A stretch of 64,000 bases of DNA. It comes from Prado023 sp963706885. GTDB lineage: Bacteria; Actinomycetota; Actinomycetes; S36-B12; CAIYMF01. The notes beneath the pieces are model-generated. The model was not told the DNA's origin. It saw nothing but the letters and a program-made list of their open reading frames with translations, and searched no databases. Positions 44,781 to 55,239 of the stretch are shown here, piece after piece. The stretch is from positions 154,931 through 218,930 of the forward strand of contig CAVPNX010000027.1 of assembly GCA_963706885.1 (NCBI GenBank). Direction: 5' to 3'. Position 1 is the stretch's first letter; each line of letters begins with the position of its first letter. The translations under genes and the position numbers were made by a program.

Positions 44781-45731
44781 ATGACCGCCCCTCGCATCGG
44801 GCTGGTCCTCGGCGGCGGTGGCCTGACCGGGACGGCGTTCCACGCAGGCCTCGTTGCCGGCCTTGCCGAGTTCGCCGGTTGGGACGCGCGCGGGGCGGAG
44901 GTGATCGTCGGGACCTCGGCAGGATCCACCTCCGCGGCGCTGTTGCGAGCCGGGTTGCCGCCGGCCGACTTCGTCGCCCGCATGGCCGGTGAGCCCATGT
45001 CCGCCGAGGGCCAGCGCGTGCTTGGGGGCCTCGGCCCCTTGCGCCAGCCGCATCGCCACGAACGTCCACCCCGTCGCCCGGCAGCTCCGGGCCTGCTGCC
45101 CTCGATCGCTCGACGCCCGTGGCGCTACCGCCCGGGGATCGCCGCAGCCGCCCTGCTGCCGGAGGGGAACCTCGCCGTGGACGCCGGCGTGAGCTGGATC
45201 GGCGACCTCTTCCAGGAATGGCCCGAACGCGCCACGTGGATCTGCACAGTGCGCCTCGACGACGGCGTCCGGGTCGTGTTCGGCCGTGACGCCAGCGCGT
45301 CGGTGCGCGACGCAGTGACGGCGTCCTGCGCCATCCCGGGGTACTTCACACCGGTGGTCATCGACGGGCACAGGCACGTGGACGGCGGGATGTGGTCGAT
45401 CCACAACCTCGACCTCGTGGCCGAACTGGGCCTGGACCTCGTCGTGGTCTCCGCCCCGATGTCCACGGCCGACCCGCTCGCCGCCGAGCGCGGGACACTG
45501 CTTCGGCTGCCGGTCCGGCGTCGGCTCGACCGCGAGGCTGAGCAGGTGCGCAGGTCGGGTACCCCGGTGATCGTGGTCCAGCCCGACGCCCGGCTGCGCG
45601 AGGTCATGGGGACGAGCACGATGCGGCTGTCGCGGCGGGCACCCGTGGCGCAGGCGACGCACTCCTACGTCCGCGAACTGGCGCGGGCAGGGAGCCTGGA
45701 CGACCTGGTCAGCGCCGCACGCCGCGGTTGA
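44781..45731 (+). CDS. Patatin-like phospholipase family protein
   Basis: This 316-residue protein carries the patatin oxyanion stretch LVLGGGGLTGTAFHAG, the nucleophile elbow GTSAGS (Ser of the Ser-Asp dyad), and the catalytic Asp in HVDGGMWSIHN (DGG). Such proteins hydrolyse acyl esters of lipids. It resembles RssA-like actinobacterial members. The stretch from about residue 85 to 110 (RQPHRHERPPRRPAAP) is unusually Arg/Pro-rich and could hide paired indels. It begins five bases after the NatB-like gene and ends overlapping the VWA gene on the other strand. Confidence 0.85.
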   Translation: MTAPRIGLVLGGGGLTGTAFHAGLVAGLAEFAGWDARGAEVIVGTSAGSTSAALLRAGLPPADFVARMAGEPMSAEGQRVLGGLGPLRQPHRHERPPRRPAAPGLLPSIARRPWRYRPGIAAAALLPEGNLAVDAGVSWIGDLFQEWPERATWICTVRLDDGVRVVFGRDASASVRDAVTASCAIPGYFTPVVIDGHRHVDGGMWSIHNLDLVAELGLDLVVVSAPMSTADPLAAERGTLLRLPVRRRLDREAEQVRRSGTPVIVVQPDARLREVMGTSTMRLSRRAPVAQATHSYVRELARAGSLDDLVSAARRG

Positions 45732-46867
45732 GCAGGGCCATCCCCTCGGTGAGCCCGTCGACGGTCAGCGGGAACATCGGGATGACCTCACCGATGTCCT
45801 CGATCGTCGTCCCGCGCCAGCTCGGCCGGGCTCCGGATTGAGCCACACAGCGTCGGTGAAGTGGTCGCGCAGGATCCGCAGCCACCCCAGGCCGGAGATG
45901 GCGTCGGGCCCGCCGGCTGCCCAGTGCCCACCCATGTGCAGCTCGTAGGGGGCCATGGAGGCGTCGCCGACCATGATCAGCTTGTAGTGCGAGGCGCACT
46001 GGCGCATGAGGTCGGCCACGGGCGTCGGCTCGGCGAAGGCGGTGGTGCCGTAGACCTCGCCGTAGACGCAGTTGTGGAAGTAGTAGGTCCGCAGCTCCTT
46101 GAAGTGCGTGGCCTTCTTGGTCGCGCTGAACAGCTGGGACATGAGCTCGGTGTACGGGTACATCGAGCCGCCCACGTCGATCATCAGGATCACGTGGGTG
46201 TTGGGCCGGCTCGGCGGGCGGGTCACGACCTCGATCTCACCGGCGTTGCGGGCCGTGGCATCGATCGTGGCGGAGATGTCGAGCTCGTCGGCCGCACCGT
46301 CGCGGACGAAGGCCCGCAGCCGGCGCAGGGCGACCTCGAGCTGGCGGATGTCCAGGGTCACGTCCGAGCGGTACCCGCGATAGCGACGGGCATCGGCGAT
46401 GTTGATGGCAGCGCGCCCACCTCCGGATGATCCGGTGCTCAGCCCGCCGGCGGCGTTCCCACCCTGGCCGAACGGCGAGGTCCCCCCGGTCCCGATCCAG
46501 TACGGCCCGCCGTCGTGTCGCTCGGTCTGCTCGCGCAGGCGACGCTGGTACTCGGCGAGCAGCTCGTCGAGGTCGGGCAGCGCATCGTCGCCCCCGTCGG
46601 CACGCTCGCCGCGCTCTGCCACCTCGTCGAGCCATTCGCGCATCTCGTCGGACATGCTCAGGACCCCGCGGTACTCCGCGGCGAAGGCCCGGTCGAAGGC
46701 GTCGAGGTGCCCCTCGTGGTGGATCAGGATCGAGCGGGCCACGTGGTAGTAGCCGGTGACGCTGTTCCGGTGCGCCCCCGCGGCCAGCGCTCGGCCCAGC
46801 GCCAGGGCCTCGGTGGTTCCGACAGGGACGCGCTCGGCCCGCAGCCGGTAGAGCAGCGGCAGGAACA

Positions 46868-46868
<1 letters not shown>
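45709..46868 (-). pseudogene. VWA (CoxE-like) domain protein, apparent frameshift near the 3' end
   Basis: The main frame from the ATG at 46868 reads MFLPLLYRLRAERVPVGTTEAL, a Gly-rich central linker, then a VWA domain (VILMIDVGGSMYPYTELM, with DxGxS of the metal site) to DHFTDAVWLNPEP. The natural C-terminus SWRGTTIEDIGEVIPMFPLTVDGLTEGM lies in another frame and ends at 45709. Adding one base near 45827 gives 386 residues. It overlaps its MoxR partner (TGATG). MoxR-VWA pairs act as chaperone-like systems for metal-enzyme maturation; the client here is unknown. Confidence 0.82.
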
Positions 46869-47695
<827 letters not shown>

Positions 47696-47786
47696 GGGTG
47701 CTCCTTCAGCGGTCCCGGCAAGCCTACGCGCGCGATCCGGCGCCCACACCGTCTAGCGTGGCGAGGGCAGGATCGAGGAGACGCGC

Positions 47787-49934
47787 ATGCCGATCAGGGC
47801 GACCATCCAATGGCCCGGCGACGACTACCCCCTGGGTGCGTCGTACAACGGCGTCGGGACCAACTTCGCCCTCTACGCCGAGCGCGCCACCAAGGTGGAG
47901 CTGTGCCTGGTCGACGAGCGCGACGTCGAGCACAGACTGCGCCTCGAGGAGAAGCAGTCCGGCGTCTGGCACACCTATCTGCCGATGGTCGGCCCTGGGC
48001 AGCGCTACGGGTACCGGGTGCACGGCCCGTGGGACCCCGCCCACGGGCTTCGGTTCAACTCGCACAAGCTCCTGGTCGACCCCTATGCCACGGCGATCAC
48101 CGGGATGCCCGACGGCAGCCAGGCCGTCCTCGGGCATCGGGCCGACGACCCGAATGCCCGCGACACGACCGACAGCTTCGGCCACACCATGCTCGGGGTG
48201 GTCACCAGCCCCTACTTCGACTGGACCTCGGACCGCCACATGCGCCGGCCCTACAACGAGACGATCATCTACGAGGCTCACGTCAAGGGGATGACCATGC
48301 GTCACCCGGGCATCCCGCGGGCCCTGCGCGGCACGTACGCGGGGCTGGCCCATCCCGCGATGGTCGAGTACCTGGTCGACCTCGGCATCAACGCGATCGA
48401 GCTCATGCCGATCCACCAGTTCGTCCAGGACGGGTTCCTGCAGAAGCAGGGCAAGCGCAACTACTGGGGCTACAACACGATCGGGTTCTTCGCCCCGCAC
48501 AACGAGTACGCCGCAACCGGCACCCGCGGCGAGCAGGTCAACGAGTTCAAGGGGATGGTCAAGCAGCTGCACATGGCCGGCATCGAGGTCATCCTCGACG
48601 TCGTCTACAACCACACGGCCGAGGGCAACCACAACGGTCCGACGCTGTCGTTCCGCGGCATCGACAACCCCGGCTACTACCGGCTGGTTCCCGGCGACCC
48701 GCGGCACTACTTCGACACCACCGGCACCGGAAACTCCATGAACGTGCGCAACCCGCACTCGCTGCAGATGATCATGGACTCGCTGCGCTACTGGGTGACC
48801 GAGATGCACGTCGACGGCTTCCGGTTCGACCTCGCCTCCAGCCTCGCCCGGGAGTTCCACGACGTGGACAAGCTCTCGACCTTCTTCGACCTCGTCCAGC
48901 AGGACCCGGTGGTGTCCCAGGCGAAGCTGATCGCCGAGCCGTGGGACCTCGGCGAGGGTGGCTACCAGGTGGGCAACTTTCCCTCGCTGTGGACCGAGTG
49001 GAACGGCAAGTACCGCGACACCACCCGCGACTACTGGCGCGGCGAGCACGCGACCATGCCGGAGTTCGCGTCCAGGTTCACCGGATCCTCGGACCTGTAC
49101 CTGAACAACGGCCGCAGCCCGCACGCCTCGATCAACTTCGTGACGGCGCATGACGGCTTCACGCTGACCGACCTGGTGTCCTACAACGACAAGCACAATG
49201 ACGCGAACGGCGAGGACGGCCGGGACGGGGAGTCGCGCAACCGGTCGTGGAACTGCGGTGCCGAAGGCCCGACGAAGGACCGGTCGATCCTCGCCCTGCG
49301 AGCGCGGCAGCGGCGCAACATCATGGTGACCCTGCTGCTGAGCCAGGGGGTCCCGATGATCGCCCACGGCGACGAGATCGGGCGCACCCAGAAGGGCAAC
49401 AACAACACCTACTGCCAGGACAACGAGCTCTCCTGGATGGACTGGGATGACGTCGACGAGGACATGCTCACCTTCACCCAGTTCGTGATCGGCCTGCGCC
49501 GGCGGCATCCCATCTTCCGCCGCCGACGGTTCTTCGAGGGCAAGAGGATCGCGGAGTGGGACAAAGTCCCGGACATCTCCTGGCTGCAGCCCAACGCCGA
49601 GCCGATGACGGCCCAGGACTGGCAGATGGGGTACGCCAAGACCCTGACGGTCGTCCTCAACGGGTCCGCCCTCAACGAGCGGGACCGCTTCGGCCGGCCC
49701 CAGCGTGACAAGTCGTTCGCGCTGTTCTTCAACGCCGCCGACCACCCGACGAGTTGCCTCATCCCGGGTCGGGGAGCGGGCCTGGTGTGGGCCGAGGTGC
49801 TGGACACCGCGAACTGGCCGGTGCCTGCACACGCCGCCCGCGTGACTCACAACGCAGGCGAGCATCGCACGGTGCAGTCACGGTCGGTCGTGGTGCTCCA
49901 GGAGATGGACGTGGCACACCCCCAGCCGACGTGA
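47787..49934 (+). CDS. glgX: Glycogen debranching enzyme
   Basis: This 715-residue GH13 enzyme (subfamily of GlgX/TreX) begins with a CBM48-like domain (PLGASYNGVGTNFALYAERATKVELCLVDE). The catalytic barrel shows VVYNHTAEGN, DGFRFDLAS (nucleophile Asp), KLIAEPWDLGEGGYQVGNFP (acid Glu) and NFVTAHDGFTLTDLVSYN. It hydrolyses alpha-1,6 branches left after phosphorylase action. GAGGAG lies six bases before the ATG. It is divergent from the MoxR-VWA pair. Length is normal for the family. Confidence 0.95.
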   Translation: MPIRATIQWPGDDYPLGASYNGVGTNFALYAERATKVELCLVDERDVEHRLRLEEKQSGVWHTYLPMVGPGQRYGYRVHGPWDPAHGLRFNSHKLLVDPYATAITGMPDGSQAVLGHRADDPNARDTTDSFGHTMLGVVTSPYFDWTSDRHMRRPYNETIIYEAHVKGMTMRHPGIPRALRGTYAGLAHPAMVEYLVDLGINAIELMPIHQFVQDGFLQKQGKRNYWGYNTIGFFAPHNEYAATGTRGEQVNEFKGMVKQLHMAGIEVILDVVYNHTAEGNHNGPTLSFRGIDNPGYYRLVPGDPRHYFDTTGTGNSMNVRNPHSLQMIMDSLRYWVTEMHVDGFRFDLASSLAREFHDVDKLSTFFDLVQQDPVVSQAKLIAEPWDLGEGGYQVGNFPSLWTEWNGKYRDTTRDYWRGEHATMPEFASRFTGSSDLYLNNGRSPHASINFVTAHDGFTLTDLVSYNDKHNDANGEDGRDGESRNRSWNCGAEGPTKDRSILALRARQRRNIMVTLLLSQGVPMIAHGDEIGRTQKGNNNTYCQDNELSWMDWDDVDEDMLTFTQFVIGLRRRHPIFRRRRFFEGKRIAEWDKVPDISWLQPNAEPMTAQDWQMGYAKTLTVVLNGSALNERDRFGRPQRDKSFALFFNAADHPTSCLIPGRGAGLVWAEVLDTANWPVPAHAARVTHNAGEHRTVQSRSVVVLQEMDVAHPQPT

Positions 49935-50045
49935 CCCGCCGCCGGGGGCGCTGACTCCCGGGGTGAAGGATGGGTCCCGCGCTGCGAACCGCGAGCGTGC
50001 CCATCCGCACGACCACATGGCCTCGACCACATCACGGAGTCCCGA

Positions 50046-52265
50046 ATGACACCAGAGCAGCCCACCGGCTCGCCCACCGACAGCCCGGACCAGCCCGGCG
50101 GCGCGCTGCATGACCCGCACAGCCGTGGAGGCAACCGGCTGAGGCGTTGGCTCGTGCCGGGCTTCATCGTGGTCTTCTGGCTGTTCGTTGTCGGCCCGCT
50201 GGGGTCGTTCGCCGGTCAGCTCTCCGACGTCCAGGAGAACGACGCTGCCGGGTTCCTGCCGGCAAGCGCGGAGTCGACCCAGGTGCGCGAGCTCAGCCTG
50301 CAGTTCGTGACCACTGACACGTTGCCCGCGATCATCGTCTACGAGTTCGACTCGCCGGTCGGCGCGGAGGAACTCGCCGCGATCTCGACCGATATCGAGG
50401 CGATCGGCGAGGTCCCCGGAGTGACCCAGCCGGTCATCGGTCCGGTCCCGAGCGAGGACGGCCTTGCCGTCACCGTGATCGCGAACCTGGAGATCTCCCC
50501 CGACGTCGAGCCCGGGACCGAGGTCGAGGAGATCCGCGCCCTGCTCCAGGACAGCCCTGCCCGGGCACTCGGTGCCGAGATCTACGTGACCGGCCCGGCT
50601 GGCGTCCTGGCCGACTTCGCCGAGGCCTTCGGGGAGATCGACGGCATCCTTCTGCTGGTCGCCCTCGGCGTGGTCCTGCTGATCCTGTTGATCGTCTACC
50701 GCAGCCCCGTCCTTCCCGTGATCGTCCTGCTGACCTCGGTCCTGGCCCTGGGCGCAGCCTCCTTCGTGATCTACCAGCTCGCCGCGAACGACGTCATCAC
50801 GCTCAATGGGCAGAGCCAGGGGATCCTGTTCATCCTGGTCATCGGGGCCACCACGGACTACTCCCTGCTCCTCGTCGCGCGCTTCCGCGAGGAGCTGCGC
50901 CGCACCGAGTACCAGGTCGATGCGATGCGGGCGACGCTCAGGGGCACCGTCGAGGCGATCCTTGCCTCCGGTGGCACCGTGATCCTGGGCGTGATGACCC
51001 TGGTGCTCTCCGAGCTGAACTCCAACCGGGGCCTCGGGCCCGTCTCTGCGGTCGGGATCGCCTTCGCCATGCTCGCAGCGCTGACGTTCCTGCCCGCGGT
51101 CCTGGTGATGCTTGGCCGCAAGGCCTTCTGGCCGGTGCGCCCGAAGCTCGACCTCACCCACCCGCAGGCCCAGGTCACCGGCTTCTGGGCGCGCGTGGCG
51201 ACCACGGTGGACCGCAAGCCCCGTGTGGTGCTGCTCGGCTCCTCAGCCGTCCTGCTGGTCCTGTGCGCCTTCGTGCCGATGTTCAAGGCCGAGGGGGTAC
51301 CCCAGTCGGACCTCTTCCTCGTGTCCGTGGAGTCGACCGAGGGCCAGGAGGCCTTGGGCCGGCACTTCCCGGCCGGGTCCGGCAGCGAGACGGTGGTCAT
51401 CGGGCCAGAGGAGCTGACCGCTGAGATGACCTCGGTCATCACAGCCAACGCGGGCGTCGCCAGCGTCGTGCCCCAGGTCGCCGGCCCGCCGGGGCCGGAT
51501 TCGCCTCCCATGGTCGTGGACGGCAACGTCCTGCTCCAGGTGACGCTGGTCGACCAGGCCGACTCGGCGGCCGCCGAGGAGACCGTGACGCAGCTGCGCG
51601 CCGACCTCGACGCGGTGAGCACCGACGCACTGGTGGGCGGAACCACGGCGATCCAGCTCGACACGAAGGCGGCCGCGCAACGCGACCTGCGGGTGATCAT
51701 CCCGGCCGTGCTGCTGGTGACGTTGATCGTGCTGATCCTGCTGCTGCGCGCGATCGTGGCACCCCTGGTGCTCATCGCGACGGTGGTCGTGTCCTTCGCA
51801 GCCACGATCGGGCTGTCGGCGATCGTGTTCTTCCAGGTCCTTGACCTGCCCGGCGCGGACGCGTCAGTGCCGCTGTTCGCGTTCGTGTTCCTGGCCGCAC
51901 TGGGCGTGGACTACAACATCTTCCTGATGACCCGGGCCCGGGAGGAGACGATCAAGCACGGCAACCGGGCCGGGATGCTGCGCGCGCTGGCCGTCACGGG
52001 CGGCGTGATCACCAGTGCGGGCATCGTTCTGGCGGCCACCTTCAGCGCCCTGGCGCTGCTCCCCCTGCTGTTCCTGTTCGAGATCGCGTTCCTGGTCGCG
52101 GCAGGCGTGCTCATCGACACCCTGATCGTCCGCTCGCTCGTGGTGCCGTCCGCGGTGCTCGTCATCGGGCCCCGCACGTGGTGGCCCAGTCGGTTGGCAC
52201 GAGAGTCCCATGAGCTCGATGAGGCGGCCGCTCTGGAGGTGGCGATCACAGGCGAGGAGGAGTAG
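50046..52265 (+). CDS. MMPL/RND family transporter
   Basis: This 739-residue membrane protein has 12 predicted helices in two repeats, with large extracytoplasmic loops after the first and seventh. The conserved MMPL residues are seen as TTDYSLLLVARFREELRRT in the first half and GVDYNIFLMTRAREETIKHG in the second, where the DY pairs take part in proton relay. Members export lipids or drugs. A His-containing N-terminal tail (HSRGGNRLRRWLV) precedes the first helix. The ATG has GGAG six bases upstream. Its cargo is unknown. Confidence 0.88.
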   Translation: MTPEQPTGSPTDSPDQPGGALHDPHSRGGNRLRRWLVPGFIVVFWLFVVGPLGSFAGQLSDVQENDAAGFLPASAESTQVRELSLQFVTTDTLPAIIVYEFDSPVGAEELAAISTDIEAIGEVPGVTQPVIGPVPSEDGLAVTVIANLEISPDVEPGTEVEEIRALLQDSPARALGAEIYVTGPAGVLADFAEAFGEIDGILLLVALGVVLLILLIVYRSPVLPVIVLLTSVLALGAASFVIYQLAANDVITLNGQSQGILFILVIGATTDYSLLLVARFREELRRTEYQVDAMRATLRGTVEAILASGGTVILGVMTLVLSELNSNRGLGPVSAVGIAFAMLAALTFLPAVLVMLGRKAFWPVRPKLDLTHPQAQVTGFWARVATTVDRKPRVVLLGSSAVLLVLCAFVPMFKAEGVPQSDLFLVSVESTEGQEALGRHFPAGSGSETVVIGPEELTAEMTSVITANAGVASVVPQVAGPPGPDSPPMVVDGNVLLQVTLVDQADSAAAEETVTQLRADLDAVSTDALVGGTTAIQLDTKAAAQRDLRVIIPAVLLVTLIVLILLLRAIVAPLVLIATVVVSFAATIGLSAIVFFQVLDLPGADASVPLFAFVFLAALGVDYNIFLMTRAREETIKHGNRAGMLRALAVTGGVITSAGIVLAATFSALALLPLLFLFEIAFLVAAGVLIDTLIVRSLVVPSAVLVIGPRTWWPSRLARESHELDEAAALEVAITGEEE

Positions 52266-52364
52266 CCCCCCCGGTCCTCGGGCCAGCGTGCCACCCGGCC
52301 CTGACAGTGGGCGGCGGTCGTGCCAGTATTTGCCCGACAGGCAACCACATCGAAGGGAACCACC

Positions 52365-52580
52365 ATGGCGAAGTACGACATCAACACCACCACCCTCGGC
52401 GCGATGATGGAGGACCCCGACGTCGTGGCGATCATGGAGAAGTACGCACCGGGCATCACCAGCAACCCGATGCTGGGAATGGCCAAGGGCATGCCCGCCG
52501 CGCAGGCCATGGGCATGGCCGGCGGCATGATCGGCCAGGACGCCGTCGAGGCGATCGAGCGCGACGTCTCGGCCCTCTAG
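52365..52580 (+). CDS. Small conserved protein, 71 aa
   Basis: This 71-residue soluble protein reads KYDINTTTLGAMMEDPDVVAIMEKYAPGITSNPMLGMAKGMPAAQAMGMAGG. The pattern EDP..AIMEKYAPG....PM.G.A.GM resembles a short domain also seen at the C-terminus of some esterases and glycosidases; no activity is known to me. GAAGGG lies seven bases before the ATG and coding bias is strong. It stands alone after the MMPL gene. Confidence 0.6.
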   Translation: MAKYDINTTTLGAMMEDPDVVAIMEKYAPGITSNPMLGMAKGMPAAQAMGMAGGMIGQDAVEAIERDVSAL

Positions 52581-52632
52581 TCCCGGGGGCGCGGTCATCG
52601 GGTGCTCAAGCACCTGGTGACGGCGCCCCTTC

Positions 52633-52794
52633 TCCATCAACCGGCTGCTGGCTCGCGCCCTGATCCGCCTCGCCCCGGCGAGCCTGGAGTTCGTCGAGAT
52701 CCCGATCCGGGACCTGCCGCTGTGCAGCCCGGATTTCGACACGGTGGCCGGACTTCGTCTCCCGGTCCTGACCATCCTGCCAGCCACGTCGTAG
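52633..52794 (+). pseudogene. NAD(P)H-dependent FMN reductase relic
   Basis: An open stretch reads SINRLLARALIRLAPASLEFVEIPIRDLPLCSPDFDTV, the N-terminal FMN-binding motif of NADPH-dependent FMN reductases. It then degenerates into AGLRLPVLTILPATS and a stop at 52792. The usual start (GSxR) and the PEYN motif and C-terminus are missing. It is a decayed fragment of about 54 codons. Confidence 0.6.
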
Positions 52795-52808
52795 CGACGG
52801 GCCCTGGC

Positions 52809-53480
52809 TCACACCGGCCAGGGACCGACCGTCATCCCCGCCGCTTGGGCCAGGTCAGGGGCCAGGTCGAGGAGCTGCTCGGCGGAGATGATCGCCCCGG
52901 CAAGGCTCTGGACCCCGTCGACTCGGTCGATGCGCGCGCCCCGAAGGTCCAGCTCGTCGAAGTCGGCATGGACGACGGCCAACTCGCCGATCGCGCAACC
53001 GGCGAGGCTCACTCGTCGCGCCTTCGCCCCGGCGAGGTCGAGGGTCCCTATGCGGCAGTCGTTCATCACCACGTCGGTCAGGGTCGCGTCCCGCAGGTTG
53101 ACGTACCCGAGCTGGGCGCCTGCCACAGTCACCCCATCGAGCACTGCCCCTGCGAGATCCCAGGCAGCGATCCGGCCGCCGTCCACCGCGACGGAACGCC
53201 AAGTGGAGTCAGCGCCGATCACCTGCGTGATGTCCGGCTCGTTGAGTCGTGAGTCGATCAGCCGCGCCCGGTCGAGCACCAGCTCGGCGACATCCATGAG
53301 GTGCACGTGGCACGCTCGAAGGCTCGCCCGGCTCCAGTCCAATCGGGCCAGGTGCTCACCGACGATCTCCTCGGCCTCCCGGACGTCCTCAGCCTCGACG
53401 TCGGATGCGTCGTGGGCTCGTTGCCTCCTCCACGCCCGGCAGGGCGAGGGCGATCCGCTCCACGTCTCCCAGTTGGCCAC
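52809..53480 (-). CDS. Pentapeptide-repeat-like protein
   Basis: From about residue 40 the protein shows repeated A(D/N)LxG-type units: LDWSRASLRACHVHLMDVAELVLDRARLIDSRL, LAGAVLDGVTVAGAQLGYVNLRDATL, LDLAGAKARRVSLAGCAIG and LDLRGARIDRV. These suggest a right-handed quadrilateral beta helix. The family includes gyrase-protecting proteins, but most have no known role. The start is unclear: the GTG at 53480 gives about 223 residues, while the frame stays open to 53657 with an unconvincing N-terminus. Confidence 0.65.
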   Translation of the reverse strand: MANWETWSGSPSPCRAWRRQRAHDASDVEAEDVREAEEIVGEHLARLDWSRASLRACHVHLMDVAELVLDRARLIDSRLNEPDITQVIGADSTWRSVAVDGGRIAAWDLAGAVLDGVTVAGAQLGYVNLRDATLTDVVMNDCRIGTLDLAGAKARRVSLAGCAIGELAVVHADFDELDLRGARIDRVDGVQSLAGAIISAEQLLDLAPDLAQAAGMTVGPWPV

Positions 53481-53604
53481 CTGGTGACGGTACTGCGAGC
53501 AGGTCTCAAGATTCTCGCTCCCGCGCCCCACGACCTCCGGGCGGGCGCGTACTGTCGGAATCGGCCAGATGACGTATCGGTCGACTCGATTGGGAGGTGC
53601 TCTG

Positions 53605-54478
53605 ATGGCGTATCGGTTCAATCCCCCGCCCGGATGGCAGGTCGCGGAGGGCTTCACCCCCGGGAACGACTGGCGGCCCGACCCCGCGTGGCCGGCGGCG
53701 CCGGAAGGCTGGGAGTTCTGGCTACCGGTCCCCGATGCCCCACCTCCGCCACCCCCACCGCCCGAACCGCCCGCGGCGGACCCGCCGGCGGCCGAGCCGC
53801 CCCCTGGACCCGGCGACCGCTGCGACCGCCAGCGCGAAGATGAGCGGGATGTTCAAGTCGCTGAAGTCCAAGGCCCAGGACGAGGACTGGATGGGCAAGG
53901 CCAAGGCGGCCGCAACCCAGGCGTCCGCCACCGCTCAGCAGGCCGCAGGTCAGGCGACCGCCCAGGCCAAGCAGCGCGACGAGGCCACCCTGGAGAAGAC
54001 GGGACCGCTGCCCGAAGGGGCCCTCTGGCGCGGAGTCAGCCACGACGCCGGTCGGAACTCGATCGTTACGCTCTACCCGGACCGCATCGAGCGGACCAAG
54101 CCCACAGGCCGGATGTCGCTGACCGGGATGCTCGCCGGTGGGCCGGAGGACGTCGAGGTCATCCCGATGAAGTCCGTCTCGTCGGTGCAGGCTCGCAGGG
54201 GTGCGTGGTACCACGACGTGACCGTCTTCGCGTCCGGGAACACGATCGTGTTCTCCGTGGACGCCGCCGACGCCGAGAAGCTGCGCAGCCTGATCATGGA
54301 CCAGGTGCTCGGCGGTTCGGGCCACGCGGCCCCGCCTGCCGCCCCGGTCGCCCCGGCAGCTCCGTCCGGCGACGCCCTGATCGAGCAGATCAAGAAGCTC
54401 GGTGAGCTGCGCGACGCCGGGATCCTGACCCCCGAGGAGTTCGAGTCGAAGAAGGCGGAACTGCTCGGCCGCCTCTGA
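53605..54478 (+). pseudogene. Proline-rich / PH-like / SHOCT protein, apparent frameshift
   Basis: The ATG at 53605 follows GGGAGGTG. The first frame encodes MAYRFNPPPGW...PEGWEFWLPVPDA and a proline run. In the C5 run at 53800-53804 the frame must lose one base to continue DPATAATASAKMSGMFKSLKSKAQDEDW, a coiled Ala/Gln region, a PH-like domain (SIVTLYPDRIERTKP...VQARRGAWYHDVTVFASG) and a SHOCT domain (LIEQIKKLGELRDAGILTPEEF). Corrected length is 290 residues. SHOCT domains mediate oligomerisation; the overall role is unknown. Confidence 0.75.
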
Positions 54479-54536
54479 GCCCGACCGAGGGCCGGCGCGA
54501 TCGACAACCTGAGCCCCGGCGTGGTTGGCTCCCGCC

Positions 54537-55124
54537 ATGACGACCGTCGCGCTGTTCCCCTCCGTTCTCGGCATCCGCGCCGGCGTGCTCGACGCTGCTG
54601 ACCGGCTTCGTCGGGACGGTCACGAGGTGCTCGTTGTGGATCTCTACGAGGGTCGCACCTTCGACGACTACGAGCCGGCCATGGCCTTCGCCGAGGAGGA
54701 ACTCGGGCATGCCGAGCTCATGCGCCGTTCACGGGAGGCGGTCGCTGACCTGTCTGAGGAGTTCGTGTCCGCGGGCTTCTCGCTCGGGTGCGTGATGGCT
54801 GTGCACATCGCCACCCAGCACGCGGTGTCCGGAGTGCTCATGATCGCCGGCGCCCTCCCGGGCTCGGCCTTCGGCGCCGATGCGCGGTGGCCTGCGGGCG
54901 TGTCGGCGCAGACGCACTCCACCCTCGACGACCCGTGGCGCGAGCAGGACATGATCGACCAGGCCGTCCACGAGGTACACGCAGCCGGTGGCACCCTCGA
55001 GGTGTTCGACTACCCCGGCAACGGTCACCTGTTCACCGACCCGTCACTGCCCGCGGAGTACGACGCGGTCGGCACCGAGTTGCTGTGGAGCCGCGTCCTG
55101 CCTTTCGTGCGCGCCTGCGGCTGA
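54537..55124 (+). CDS. Dienelactone hydrolase family protein
   Basis: This 195-residue alpha/beta hydrolase reads TTVALFPSVLGIRAGVLDAADRLRRDGHEVLVVDLYEG, with a nucleophile elbow GFSLGCVMA and a late GNGHLF histidine. Dienelactone hydrolases usually have Cys at the elbow (GFCxG); here Ser takes that place, as in some family members of unknown substrate. The ATG at 54537 is preferred to an earlier one at 54525 because the first beta strand begins immediately after it. Confidence 0.8.
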   Translation: MTTVALFPSVLGIRAGVLDAADRLRRDGHEVLVVDLYEGRTFDDYEPAMAFAEEELGHAELMRRSREAVADLSEEFVSAGFSLGCVMAVHIATQHAVSGVLMIAGALPGSAFGADARWPAGVSAQTHSTLDDPWREQDMIDQAVHEVHAAGGTLEVFDYPGNGHLFTDPSLPAEYDAVGTELLWSRVLPFVRACG

Positions 55125-55239
55125 CGCCCCCGTCGGGCGGGGCCGGGGCGCAACACGAACGTAACAAGCAGGACTTGGTCGAACGGTGGTACGCCGACAC
55201 AATGACGCACGCCAGTCCCGAGCGAGATGAGGTGCGTTG

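Noticed and set aside
55120..55160. A terminator hairpin after the dienelactone hydrolase gene
   Set aside because: The GC-rich stretch can pair in several weak ways, with no T run and no single convincing stem.
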